DNA of 49,852 nt from CAITWF01 sp038231575 (lineage in GTDB: Bacteria; Verrucomicrobiota; Verrucomicrobiia; Opitutales; Opitutaceae). Positions within the stretch are counted from its first letter, which is position 1. Each line of letters begins with the position of its first letter. The translations under genes and the position numbers were made by a program. The notes under the pieces were generated by a model. The model was not told where the DNA came from and made no database searches. It saw only the letters and a list, made by a program, of their open reading frames with translations. Shown piece by piece: positions 33,215 through 41,479 of the stretch. The stretch spans positions 1 through 49,852 of the forward strand of contig JBBRLB010000033.1 of NCBI GenBank assembly GCA_038231575.1, written 5' to 3'.

Positions 33215-35401
33215 TTACTCACGCACTTCGAGTTCCAAGCCGAACACGCACACGCCCACCACGCGCGCGTCGCCCGGCCCCGCGGCCAGGGCCGGCTGCG
33301 CGGAGCGCAAGGTGAGGGTTGAGGTCCCCGGTGGCACGGTGACGGCCGCGAGCGGCACGCGCGCGCGCTGCGTGCCGATGCGCGACGGGGTTGACGGAAT
33401 GTCCCCGTGGTCGACGACCGCCACCACCTCGCGCTCCACGCCCATGCTCCAGCCATCAAGCGTGCACACCACCGTGAGCGCTCGGTCGTGCGGATTTTCG
33501 ATGCGGATCGTCGCGTCGCCCTTCGTCCACTGCCAGCGGTCACCGGTCTTGCGATCGGATTCTTCGTCGTGCCAGCCGTCGCCGAGCGTGGCCCGGAGAT
33601 AGTGGGGGCCGCGCGTGTCGACGAGTGCGTAGTGCGCGGAGACTTGCCGCCGCGCGTCGCCGGGCGGCTTCACCGCGATGATTCCGCTCTCGAGATCCCA
33701 GTCTCCGCGCAGCGGCGTGTTCAGCCGGCCCTCATAGGTGTGAGTCAGAAAATATTGCGGTTTCCGCAGGAGAAACGCGTTGGCCCACAGCCGCGACCAC
33801 ATGTCGGGCACGCGCAGGTTCAGCGACGCCACGTCCGACATCGCCTCGATTTTGCGGAGTTGCTTCAGCTCGTTGTTCACGAGCAGCGGCGGCTGCGCCA
33901 TGCGCCAGCCAAACATCCCGTCGGCGACCAGGTTGCCGGCGAGCACGAACGCCAGCATCGCATACACCGCCGCCCACTCGCCCAGCCGGTTGCTGCCGCG
34001 GCGCAGCGTCACCCACCAGCAGCACCCCGCGAGCAGCTCGGGAAAAAACACCGCGAACACCTTGTAGGCGTCGTAGCTCGCGTTGGTGCCGAGCCGCGCG
34101 CCGCGCACTTCGAGAAACGCGTAGCCCGCGAGCACCGGCAGCGTGAGGCTCGCGACCAGCCAGGCGCCGCGCGGCCGATGCCACAGCGCCCACGCGATCA
34201 TGCCGCTGACGCCCGCCGCGAGGAGCCAGCGCAGGCCGAGGAATGACCAAGCGTGCATCTCCGGTCCGCTCACGAGCCCGAGCCAGCCTTCTGGTGTCAG
34301 CACCGGAATCCGCCAGCCGAAATCATACGTTTGAAAAAGCGTGAACCGCTCGACGAGTCCCGCCACGCGCTCGAAAAAAATCACGCCGGCGATTGCCAGC
34401 GGCGCCAGCAGCGCCCCCAGCCAGCGCGCCAACCGCGCCCACTCGCCCTGCGCCAGCACGCGTCCGCCGGCAAACGCGACCGCGGGCACGAGGCACACGA
34501 GCAGGAAAAAATTGTAGCTGCCCAGCACGAGCGCGTAACCGATGCAGAGCACCGGCGTGAACTGCCGCGCCCGCGCCGTCGTCAGCCGCCCGCGCCACAA
34601 CGCGATGCCGCCCCACGTCAGGATCGCGATCGCCTGCGCCGCGAGCAGGTGCCCCATCGCCACGTGCGCCACCGCATACCATGTGATGGGACTGAGCCCG
34701 TAAATGGCCGCGACCGCGAGCGACACCGCGCTCGAATAGCCCATCACCGCCCGCGCGATCCAAAACACGAGCGGCAGCGCCGACGCCACCAGCAGCGCCG
34801 TCAGCACGCCCGTCAGCTCATGCGGCGCGCAGTCCAGAATCGTCCCGTTGAGCGCGATCAGCGCCGAGGGCGTGAAATGATTCAGCCGCAGCCAAAAATC
34901 GAAAAAATTATCCACCGACGCGATCCGCACGACTTCGGTCAGGCCCAAAAATCCGCCGCGATCCGAATGTGCGAATTCCATGAACACCCGCGCGCCCGCC
35001 GCGTAGTCGGCCGCATCGCAGCTCCCCAGCGAGATCGTCGTTAGACCGCGCGAGGCGATGGCCATCGGCAGCACGAGCAACATCAGCCCTCCGGTCATCA
35101 ACGCCGCCAGCACGCCGAACCGGCTCGCGTCGGAGATAACCTGTTTCACTCCGCGCCGGCGCAATGCGACCACGAGCAGCAGCACCGGGACGGCTTCGCT
35201 CGCCCCCGCATAGCTGTTCGTGCCGCGCAGGTTCGCATACGCGCCGAGCCACACTACGAGCGACTGCAGCGTGAAGCCCGCCGCCATCGCCAGCACAGGC
35301 CAGAAACGCCGCCAGGGCCGCGGCATCGTCAACACCGCGAGCCCCGCGCCCCAAAACAGGACGTGCAACAGCAGGCCAAGCGCGACGACGAAAAACATCA
35401 T
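33215..35401 (-). CDS. GT-C-like polytopic membrane protein with C-terminal beta domain
   Basis: 728-residue inner-membrane protein with about 12-14 hydrophobic segments in residues ~1-520. An acidic/His loop (DAADYAAGARVFMEFAHSDRG) in the first large periplasmic loop is in the position of GT-C catalytic residues. The last ~130 residues are soluble and beta-rich and contain GWHDEE...DRWQWT near 604-622, a motif also found at the C-termini of the proteins at 39775 and 43006. It follows the methyltransferase gene by 117 bases in a minus-strand run. A role in lipid-linked sugar transfer is inferred from topology and context. Confidence 0.75.
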   Translation of the reverse strand: MMFFVVALGLLLHVLFWGAGLAVLTMPRPWRRFWPVLAMAAGFTLQSLVVWLGAYANLRGTNSYAGASEAVPVLLLVVALRRRGVKQVISDASRFGVLAALMTGGLMLLVLPMAIASRGLTTISLGSCDAADYAAGARVFMEFAHSDRGGFLGLTEVVRIASVDNFFDFWLRLNHFTPSALIALNGTILDCAPHELTGVLTALLVASALPLVFWIARAVMGYSSAVSLAVAAIYGLSPITWYAVAHVAMGHLLAAQAIAILTWGGIALWRGRLTTARARQFTPVLCIGYALVLGSYNFFLLVCLVPAVAFAGGRVLAQGEWARLARWLGALLAPLAIAGVIFFERVAGLVERFTLFQTYDFGWRIPVLTPEGWLGLVSGPEMHAWSFLGLRWLLAAGVSGMIAWALWHRPRGAWLVASLTLPVLAGYAFLEVRGARLGTNASYDAYKVFAVFFPELLAGCCWWVTLRRGSNRLGEWAAVYAMLAFVLAGNLVADGMFGWRMAQPPLLVNNELKQLRKIEAMSDVASLNLRVPDMWSRLWANAFLLRKPQYFLTHTYEGRLNTPLRGDWDLESGIIAVKPPGDARRQVSAHYALVDTRGPHYLRATLGDGWHDEESDRKTGDRWQWTKGDATIRIENPHDRALTVVCTLDGWSMGVEREVVAVVDHGDIPSTPSRIGTQRARVPLAAVTVPPGTSTLTLRSAQPALAAGPGDARVVGVCVFGLELEVRE

Positions 35402-35427
35402 GGGATCAGTGCGAAAGAAGAATCATT

Positions 35428-35460
35428 GGCCGCAAAAAGCGCAAAAAGGCACAAAAATCT
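35428..35460. repeat. CGCAAAAAG-word repeat in the methyltransferase/membrane-protein gap
   Basis: CCGCAAAAAGCGCAAAAAGG followed by CACAAAAATCT lies within the 117-base gap 35402-35518. It repeats the CGCAAA words of the inverted element at 21486-21594, here without the second arm. The rest of this gap holds only the third 19-bp palindrome. Confidence 0.45.
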
Positions 35461-35504
35461 TGGCCCTCGGTAACCTCTCCGCCGTGCCAGAGCGCGGCGC
35501 TGTT

Positions 35505-35523
35505 TGTAATGGAATACGTTACA
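35505..35523. repeat. 19-bp palindrome, copy 3 (degenerate)
   Basis: TGTAATGGAATACGTTACA differs from copy 2 at two positions. It lies at the 3' end of the methyltransferase gene and overlaps its last two codons: the TAA stop (35519-35521) is part of the palindrome. Confidence 0.6.
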
Positions 35524-36286
35524 TCCGCCTTGGCGGTTTCCGCGCCACCGCGAAAATCGAACTCCCAAACGGCAGCGAACCGAATGCCTCCAGCCACGCG
35601 CGCTCGGCCGCCATCGCGCCGCGAAACACCGCTTCCACCGGCGCGGGAAAAAGACTCACATCGCTGCCCCCGCTCGGCGCGGGAAATAATTTCCTCCGCG
35701 CCATCACGAGCGGCAGCGGCAGCGCGTTCCAATGCGTAGCGCGCACGTTCGCAAATCCCGCGACGCCCAGCTTCGCCACCACCTCCCTCCGCGCATAGCG
35801 TCGCTTCGAATGCACCGCGTCATCGTGATAGGACCACAGCCAGCGATACGCCGGCACATTGATCACGAGGGTGCCACCCGGTCGCAACACCCGGAAAAAT
35901 TCCCGTAGCCCCGCCCCGTCGTCGTCCACGTGATAGAGCACATCGGCCGACACGATTGCATCGAACGACGCGTCACCGAAAGGCAACGCCGTCACCGACC
36001 CTTGGCGAATCTCCGCGCGCCCTACGCGTTCACGGGCTAATTCACAGGCGAGCGCCTCCACATCCACGCCGATCCACGTCCAATCCGCATGCCGCGTCGC
36101 GAGCCGCCGGATGAGCCCGCCGGTCCCGCAGCCCGCGTCGAGTATTTGGGGGCACGCTGCCCCCTCCGCGCCTCCATCCAATGGCAACACCGCCTCCAAC
36201 CCGCGTTCGACATGCCCGTGCAACGCCCGGAAATACCACATCCGATCCTCGACGACGGCGAGTTTGCGGTATTCGGCGGCTTCCAT
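35519..36286 (-). CDS. Class I SAM-dependent methyltransferase
   Basis: 255-residue methyltransferase. MEAAEYRKLAVVEDRMWYF at the N-terminus matches the start of a methyltransferase subgroup found in polysaccharide clusters. SAM motif I is ILDAGCGTGGL, DVEALA follows beta-2, then DAIVSADVLYHVDD and LRPGGTLVINVPAY complete the fold. I chose ATG at 36284-36286 over an ATG 17 codons upstream. It is divergent from the GT4 gene at 36360 and heads a minus-strand run of four genes. Its stop codon lies in a palindromic repeat. Confidence 0.87.
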   Translation of the reverse strand: MEAAEYRKLAVVEDRMWYFRALHGHVERGLEAVLPLDGGAEGAACPQILDAGCGTGGLIRRLATRHADWTWIGVDVEALACELARERVGRAEIRQGSVTALPFGDASFDAIVSADVLYHVDDDGAGLREFFRVLRPGGTLVINVPAYRWLWSYHDDAVHSKRRYARREVVAKLGVAGFANVRATHWNALPLPLVMARRKLFPAPSGGSDVSLFPAPVEAVFRGAMAAERAWLEAFGSLPFGSSIFAVARKPPRRM

Positions 36287-36359
36287 GTCCGGCGAGGGAA
36301 ACGACCGCGTTATGTTTTGCCAAGGCAAACGCAGCACCTTTCGCTGTCGGGCTCACGAC

Positions 36360-38003
36360 ATGTGTTCAGCCCATCGCACGCCCCCCGCGGGCGGCGCCTA
36401 CTCCCGGCGCTTCACCGACTACACGGGGATTTTCTTCGACGAATTCGCGTTGGATTCGGCGTGGATTCGGGAATCGGGGCGCGTCCATCTGCCCCCGCTC
36501 GACGGCGCGCCTGCGCTGCTCCTCCGCGGTGAATTTCGCCCGCACCCCGCGGCGCGCGGTCTCGAAACCGCGGCACCCACCCTCGCCGTTTTCGTCAACG
36601 ACCAGCCGGCCGGCTTCCTCGACCGGCTGGCGCCGGGGCCGTGGGAACTGCGCGTCGCCGTGCCGGCGGCCACCTCGATCACGCTCACGCTGCAACTCGG
36701 CGGCACCGGCTTTACCAACCTGCTCGCCTGGCTCGGTCGCGTCAGCGGACTCGGCCCGCTGCAGCGCTTCCGCGCGCAAAACAAAAACCGTCAGCTCCGC
36801 CTCGACGCGATCACGCTGCCGGATGGCGAGGTTATCTTCGACTTCTCGCGCCGCGACGCCCCCTACTCGCCCGACTACGCGCGCAAGCACGTGAAGCTGG
36901 GGCTCAACATCGTCGGCTTCCTCACCGCCGATCTCGGCGTCGGTGAATCCGCGCGCTGCATGGTTCGCGCCGCCGAGGCCGCCGTCATTCCGACGGCGCT
37001 CGTGCCGCTCAAGCTGAACTGCAAAAACCGCCTCGGCGATCAGACCTATGCCACCCGCCTGCAGGACAACAATCCGCACGGCGTAAATGTCATCCACCTC
37101 GATCCGCCGGCCTCGCGCGACGTCGATCATCACCACGGGAAGAATTTCCGCGCGGGCAAATACAACATCGGCTATTTCGCGTGGGAGCTGCCGGAATTCC
37201 CCGACGCGTGGGCGCCGAGCTTCGATTTCTACGATGAGATTTGGTGCCCGAGCGATTTCACCGCTGCCGCCGTTGCGCTGAAATCGCCGCTGCCAGTGCT
37301 CACGATGCCGCACGCGATTTCGTTCGCGCGCCCCACGGAAACCACCGGAGCGCTCCGCGCGCGCTTCGGTCTGCCGGTCGAAAAATATCTTTTCCTTACG
37401 CTCTTCGATCTGAACTCCTATGCGGAACGGAAAAATCCCCGCGCCGTGATCGCGGCGTTTCGGCAGTCCGGGCTCGCCGCGACGGGAGCTGCGTTGGTTT
37501 TGAAAGTGCAAAACGCGGTCGCCAATCCCGCCGACTTCGCCGCGTTGCAGGCCAGCGTGCGCGATCTGCCGGGGACCGTGCTGCTCACTGAGACGCTCTC
37601 GCGCGCCGACATCTACGCGCTCGAGGCGGCGTGCGATTGCTTTGTTTCGCTGCACCGCTCCGAGGGTTTCGGACTCGCCGTCGCCGAGAGCATGTTTCTC
37701 GGCAAGCCCGTCATCTCGACCGACTGGTCGGCGACCGCCGAGTTCGTCGACGAGACCAACGGCTGCCCAGTGCGGGCGCCCCTCGTCACGCTGGCCGAAA
37801 ACCACGGCCCCTACGCCAAAGGCTCGACCTGGGCTGATCCCGATCCGGCGCAGGCGGCGGAGTGGATGAAAAAACTTTTCGCTGACCGCGCGCTCGGCGC
37901 CCGGCTGGGCGCTCGCGCCCGCGAAACGATGGAGACGCGCTACTCGCCCGCCGCGATCGGTGCCCGCTACCGCCGCCGCCTCGAGGCGATCGCGGCGTTC
38001 TAA
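36360..38003 (+). CDS. GT4 glycosyltransferase with extra N-terminal domain
   Basis: 547-residue protein. The GT-B domain starts near residue 177 (KLGLNIVGFLTADLGVGES) and has the donor-site E-x7-E region SLHRSEGFGLAVAES near 430-445. The N-terminal ~170 residues are a beta-rich module (APALLLRGEFRPHP, LAVFVNDQPAGFL, ITLTLQLGGTGF) not seen in ordinary GT4 enzymes; the opening GIFFDEFALDSAWIRE suggests a carbohydrate-binding or lectin-like sandwich, by inference. ATG 36360 is chosen; an in-frame ATG at 36312 would add 16 residues. It is followed by a methyltransferase gene 22 bases later. Confidence 0.85.
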   Translation: MCSAHRTPPAGGAYSRRFTDYTGIFFDEFALDSAWIRESGRVHLPPLDGAPALLLRGEFRPHPAARGLETAAPTLAVFVNDQPAGFLDRLAPGPWELRVAVPAATSITLTLQLGGTGFTNLLAWLGRVSGLGPLQRFRAQNKNRQLRLDAITLPDGEVIFDFSRRDAPYSPDYARKHVKLGLNIVGFLTADLGVGESARCMVRAAEAAVIPTALVPLKLNCKNRLGDQTYATRLQDNNPHGVNVIHLDPPASRDVDHHHGKNFRAGKYNIGYFAWELPEFPDAWAPSFDFYDEIWCPSDFTAAAVALKSPLPVLTMPHAISFARPTETTGALRARFGLPVEKYLFLTLFDLNSYAERKNPRAVIAAFRQSGLAATGAALVLKVQNAVANPADFAALQASVRDLPGTVLLTETLSRADIYALEAACDCFVSLHRSEGFGLAVAESMFLGKPVISTDWSATAEFVDETNGCPVRAPLVTLAENHGPYAKGSTWADPDPAQAAEWMKKLFADRALGARLGARARETMETRYSPAAIGARYRRRLEAIAAF

Positions 38004-38025
38004 ACCCCTTCCCTCCGCTTTCTCC

Positions 38026-38778
38026 ATGGTCGATCCCAAGCAAGGCGAACGCGAATATTTTGCCCGAATCGGCGAAGCGGGCCGCAGCCACGCCGCGCGA
38101 AAACCTTTCAGCGACGAAAATTGCGCCGACTACCTCATCAAGACCGGCGCCTATTTGCTCCTCATGCCGCCGGCGCCCGCCCGCGTCGTCGAGTTCGGCT
38201 GCGGCACCGGCTGGCTCAGCCTGATCCTGGCGGAGCGGGGCTATGAAATGGTCGGCGTGGATATCTCGCCCGACGCCGTCGCCATCGCCGAAAAGCTCCG
38301 CGATGAACGCGGCTTGCGCTCGGCGTCCTTTCAGGTCGGCGATTACGAAGACGTCCGCATCGATCCGCGGGCGGACTGCGTGATTTTTCATGACGCGCTC
38401 CATCACGCCGAATCCGAGGCGACGGCGTTGCGCGCCGCCTTTGCGGCGCTGAAACCCGGCGGAATGGTAATTTGCATGGAGCCTGGCGAAGGTCACAGCG
38501 GGGCGGCCAGTTCGATCCACGCGGTGAAGGAATATGGCGTGCACGAAAAAGACATGCCGCCGTGGCACATCATCCAGCACGCGCGCGCGGCGGGATTCTC
38601 GCGCCATGTCGTCCTGCCCTGGCCGCTGCGCCACATGCGATCCGTTTTTCGGCCCAGCTACGCGCAGGCTCCGACGAATGGCGATCTGCGCGGGCGAAAG
38701 TTCATGGGATTGTGGCGGATGATTCGCGGCTTTTTTCACGCGCGCAAACAGGGCGTCGTCCTCCTCTGGCGCGATTGA
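38026..38778 (+). CDS. Class I SAM-dependent methyltransferase
   Basis: 250-residue methyltransferase. SAM motif I is VVEFGCGTGWLSL near residue 53, VDISPDAVAIAE after beta-2, then DCVIFHDALHHAESE and LKPGGMVICMEP. The C-terminal part (RHVVLPWPLRHM, GLWRMIRGFFHARKQG) is basic and hydrophobic, perhaps membrane-touching. It follows the GT4 gene closely and converges with the gene at 38795 (16-base gap), so it probably modifies the product of that GT4. ATG 38026 has a pyrimidine-rich leader. Confidence 0.87.
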   Translation: MVDPKQGEREYFARIGEAGRSHAARKPFSDENCADYLIKTGAYLLLMPPAPARVVEFGCGTGWLSLILAERGYEMVGVDISPDAVAIAEKLRDERGLRSASFQVGDYEDVRIDPRADCVIFHDALHHAESEATALRAAFAALKPGGMVICMEPGEGHSGAASSIHAVKEYGVHEKDMPPWHIIQHARAAGFSRHVVLPWPLRHMRSVFRPSYAQAPTNGDLRGRKFMGLWRMIRGFFHARKQGVVLLWRD

Positions 38779-38787
38779 CGAGCGCGC

Positions 38788-38804
38788 GGCGCGATTATCG
38801 CGCC
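38788..38804. other. Palindrome spanning the convergent gene ends
   Basis: GGCGCGATTATCGCGCC, 8-bp arms around one central base, lies between two convergent genes and includes the TAA stop of the minus-strand methyltransferase (38795-38797). It could form a hairpin in both transcripts, but without T-runs it is only a weak candidate terminator. Confidence 0.4.
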
Positions 38805-39766
38805 AGTTTCCGCAGCCACATCTGCCCGCCGCCACCGCGCGCGCACCGGGGCATGTGGTCCTGGAGGAATTGCTCGCGAAAAATAAACAGCCACGTGGTG
38901 AAGAGCTCGATGCGATAGGCGCGGTTGTGCATCAGGAACGCGCGCAGGACATAGAGTTCGTTCCAGGCCCGGCCCTCGTCGAGCCAGTCGCGCGGATATT
39001 CGAGGTTGCCCGTGATGTCGTGAAAATGAATCAGCACCCCGGGCGCCAGCACGGGCAGCACGTTGAAAAAAAGCCAGTTCACGTCGCTGCCGACTTTGCT
39101 CACGTGCGAGGAGTCGATGAAGAGCACGTCGTTTTCGCCCAGCGCCGCGAACGTCTCCAGCGGCACGTCCTGCACGCGGCGCTCGATCAGGTTCACGCGC
39201 CCGTCGTCGGGGCGCAACAGCGCCCGGAGCCGGTCCATTTCCGGATCGATGAACGTGAACTCGATCGCGCGGCCGAGCACGAGTTCGTTCAAATCGAGCA
39301 TCGCGGCCGAGCTGAAACCCGAACCCACCTCCACGACGCGCCGGGGGCGCGCCTCGCGCAGCATGCCGTAGAGCATGATCGCGTCGTAGGCGGGATAGGA
39401 GGCGTTGTTCAGATGGAACCGCCGGCCGGGCGTCGGCGCCTCGGGAAATGGCTGCTCGGCATAATACGTCGCGAAGCGCTCGAGCCGCGCGAATTGCTCC
39501 GCCTCGTTGAGCTCGATCCCGCCAAACGGCGGGCCGAAGCCGCCCCGCGCAAAGGCGTCCGCAATATCCGCGCGCGATGGCAGCGGTGAATAAAAGTGGC
39601 CCGGATAAAAAAACCGCACCCACTCGTCGACTCCGGCCTGCACCGTCTCGAGCTGGGTGACGCGCGCCCGCAGTTCATCGCGCTCGCGGATGAGATCCTT
39701 TTTGCGCTCCTCGAGCAACCGATAGGTCGGAATCAGTCGCAGCAGGCGCTTCAGGACCGGGCTCAT
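38795..39766 (-). CDS. SAM methyltransferase with N-terminal coiled coil (Methyltransf_24-like)
   Basis: 323-residue protein. Residues ~15-45 (RLLEERKKDLIRERDELRAR) are a coiled coil. A helical stretch with RFFYPGHFYSPLPS leads to the SAM domain: VVEVGSGFSSAAMLD near residue 143, FIDPEMDRL, then DVLFIDSSHVSKVGSDV and HFHDITG. The DSSH-type region is typical of Methyltransf_24-like enzymes of polysaccharide loci. It is 8 bases after the membrane-protein gene at 39775 and likely its operon partner. Confidence 0.85.
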   Translation of the reverse strand: MSPVLKRLLRLIPTYRLLEERKKDLIRERDELRARVTQLETVQAGVDEWVRFFYPGHFYSPLPSRADIADAFARGGFGPPFGGIELNEAEQFARLERFATYYAEQPFPEAPTPGRRFHLNNASYPAYDAIMLYGMLREARPRRVVEVGSGFSSAAMLDLNELVLGRAIEFTFIDPEMDRLRALLRPDDGRVNLIERRVQDVPLETFAALGENDVLFIDSSHVSKVGSDVNWLFFNVLPVLAPGVLIHFHDITGNLEYPRDWLDEGRAWNELYVLRAFLMHNRAYRIELFTTWLFIFREQFLQDHMPRCARGGGGQMWLRKLAR

Positions 39767-39774
39767 GGTCGGGG

Positions 39775-41370
39775 TCAGCGCGGTCCGGGCGCGGGCTTCA
39801 CCGCGAGCGTGAGGTTGAAAATCTCAAACGCCATCATCCGCGGATCGGCCCCGATGGGGTGGGCGGGTTGGTCGGTGACAAAAGTCAGTTCCGTTTCGCC
39901 GGCCGGCAGCGTCACGCCGAATTGAAAATTTACCGTCTGGCCTGCCGTGAGATCGCCGGACCAGACCATCGCCGCGTTGGCGCTGATCCGCAGCCGCCGG
40001 CGGTCGGCGGCGGACGCCGCGCGCCCTTGACAGGCGATCACGAGCGGCGCCCCGGAATCGTTGCGAACGCGCAAGCCGGACTGGCCTGAACTCCAGCGCC
40101 AGGACAAACCCTCGGAACTCTCCGCGCCATACCAACCGCCGGTGCGTTTGACGGTCACCGCCGACAGAAGTTCGCGCGGCGCCGTCACCGAAAAAAACTC
40201 CCGCGGCGGCGTGAATTCCATGAAGGCGGCCACGATCGTGAGATTGCCGGCCAGCAGGACCGCCCACCACCGTCCGCCGCGGGGCACGAGCAGGTTAAAC
40301 GCCAGCGTCATCGGGAGCAGCGCGCGCCCCGCGGCCCCCGGAAAACCTTCCCACACGGGCGTCGCGAGAAACAGCATCAAAGCGACAAACGTCGCGCCGA
40401 CCCGCCAAGCCAGCTCGCGCGGCCGCCAGCGCGTCGCGAAAAACACCGCCTGCACCGTGAGCCCGATCATTGCGGCGAGCGTGGCCCAGGACCACGCGGC
40501 ATCGGCGGGCGCGCGGAAATTCGTGAACGTCGCGCGCCATTTCTCGATGAATCCCGCCAGCGGGAGCGTGAAGTTGTTCAGGCCCGTTTCGCTGGGAGCG
40601 CCAAACTTCCAGCGCAGATAGATCACCCAGACGAGCAACGGCAGCGCCGCGACGAACGCGAGATGCGCGAACCGCCGCCAGCCCGCGCGATCCCGCGCGT
40701 CGGCCGGCGCCAAGCCGGTGGCGGCCAGCAGGCTGGTCTCGCGGGTGAGGCCGGCGAGCGCGAGCAGCGCGGCCGCGCGCCGCTGCCGTCCGTCCTCCCA
40801 CGCCGCGAGCGCGAGCGCCACGAGCAGCAGCGCCGGCCCGTCGACCAGCGAATCGCGCACGCTCATGATCAATCCGTGCGAAAACATCACGCCGGACCAC
40901 CGGAAGAAATTCTCCCAGCTCGTCGCCGGAAACCAGCGCAGCAGCACCCACGCGAGGCCCAACCACGTCGCCACGTTGAGGAGCGCGTGCGCCTGCACAA
41001 TCCACCCGGGCCGGCCGAGGCCGGCGAGCCAGGCCACCCAGCAGGACAGAATTCGCCGCGCGCGATACGGCAGGTTGTCGATCGCGGTGGCGAGTTCAGG
41101 ATTCTGCAGCGTGGGATTGAGCGCGAGCTGCACGTAGTAGGCCCCGTCGTAGCCCGCCGAATCCTCGTAGACGAAGTGCGGCACGTGGCGCAGTTGCGTG
41201 ACCTCCCGCGCCTCGATCGCGTCGCCGATCATGATGAGGCTCGTGAAGCCGGTGCCCGGCGCGTAGAATTGCGCGATCGCCCAGCCGAACAGCAGCACGC
41301 CCGCGGCGTAGGCCGCCCGCACGCTGCCGACGAGCGGCCCGCGAACCGGACCGGCCTCGCTCGCGCTCAT
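39775..41370 (-). CDS. GT-C-like membrane protein, paralogue of the protein at 43006
   Basis: 531-residue inner-membrane protein with about ten helices (~20-390) and a soluble C-terminal beta domain. SAGYDGAYYVQLALNPTL and AIDNLPYRARRIL align with the protein at 43006 and lie in the first periplasmic loop, where GT-C enzymes keep catalytic acids. The C-terminal domain includes GWYGAE...LSWRWSS near 411-430, shared with 33215 and 43006. I chose ATG at 41368-41370; the frame opens 44 codons earlier, without membrane-protein character. It is divergent from the gene at 41480 and cotranscribed with the methyltransferase at 38795. Confidence 0.78.
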   Translation of the reverse strand: MSASEAGPVRGPLVGSVRAAYAAGVLLFGWAIAQFYAPGTGFTSLIMIGDAIEAREVTQLRHVPHFVYEDSAGYDGAYYVQLALNPTLQNPELATAIDNLPYRARRILSCWVAWLAGLGRPGWIVQAHALLNVATWLGLAWVLLRWFPATSWENFFRWSGVMFSHGLIMSVRDSLVDGPALLLVALALAAWEDGRQRRAAALLALAGLTRETSLLAATGLAPADARDRAGWRRFAHLAFVAALPLLVWVIYLRWKFGAPSETGLNNFTLPLAGFIEKWRATFTNFRAPADAAWSWATLAAMIGLTVQAVFFATRWRPRELAWRVGATFVALMLFLATPVWEGFPGAAGRALLPMTLAFNLLVPRGGRWWAVLLAGNLTIVAAFMEFTPPREFFSVTAPRELLSAVTVKRTGGWYGAESSEGLSWRWSSGQSGLRVRNDSGAPLVIACQGRAASAADRRRLRISANAAMVWSGDLTAGQTVNFQFGVTLPAGETELTFVTDQPAHPIGADPRMMAFEIFNLTLAVKPAPGPR

Positions 41371-41479
41371 CCGTGACGCCACGGGCCGCGCGCCCGGTGG
41401 GGCGCAATCGGGCGATGCGGGCGCTTGTCTTCCAAATTTCCCATGTGCAGTTTTTGGCATCACAGAACGCAAGCGCTGC

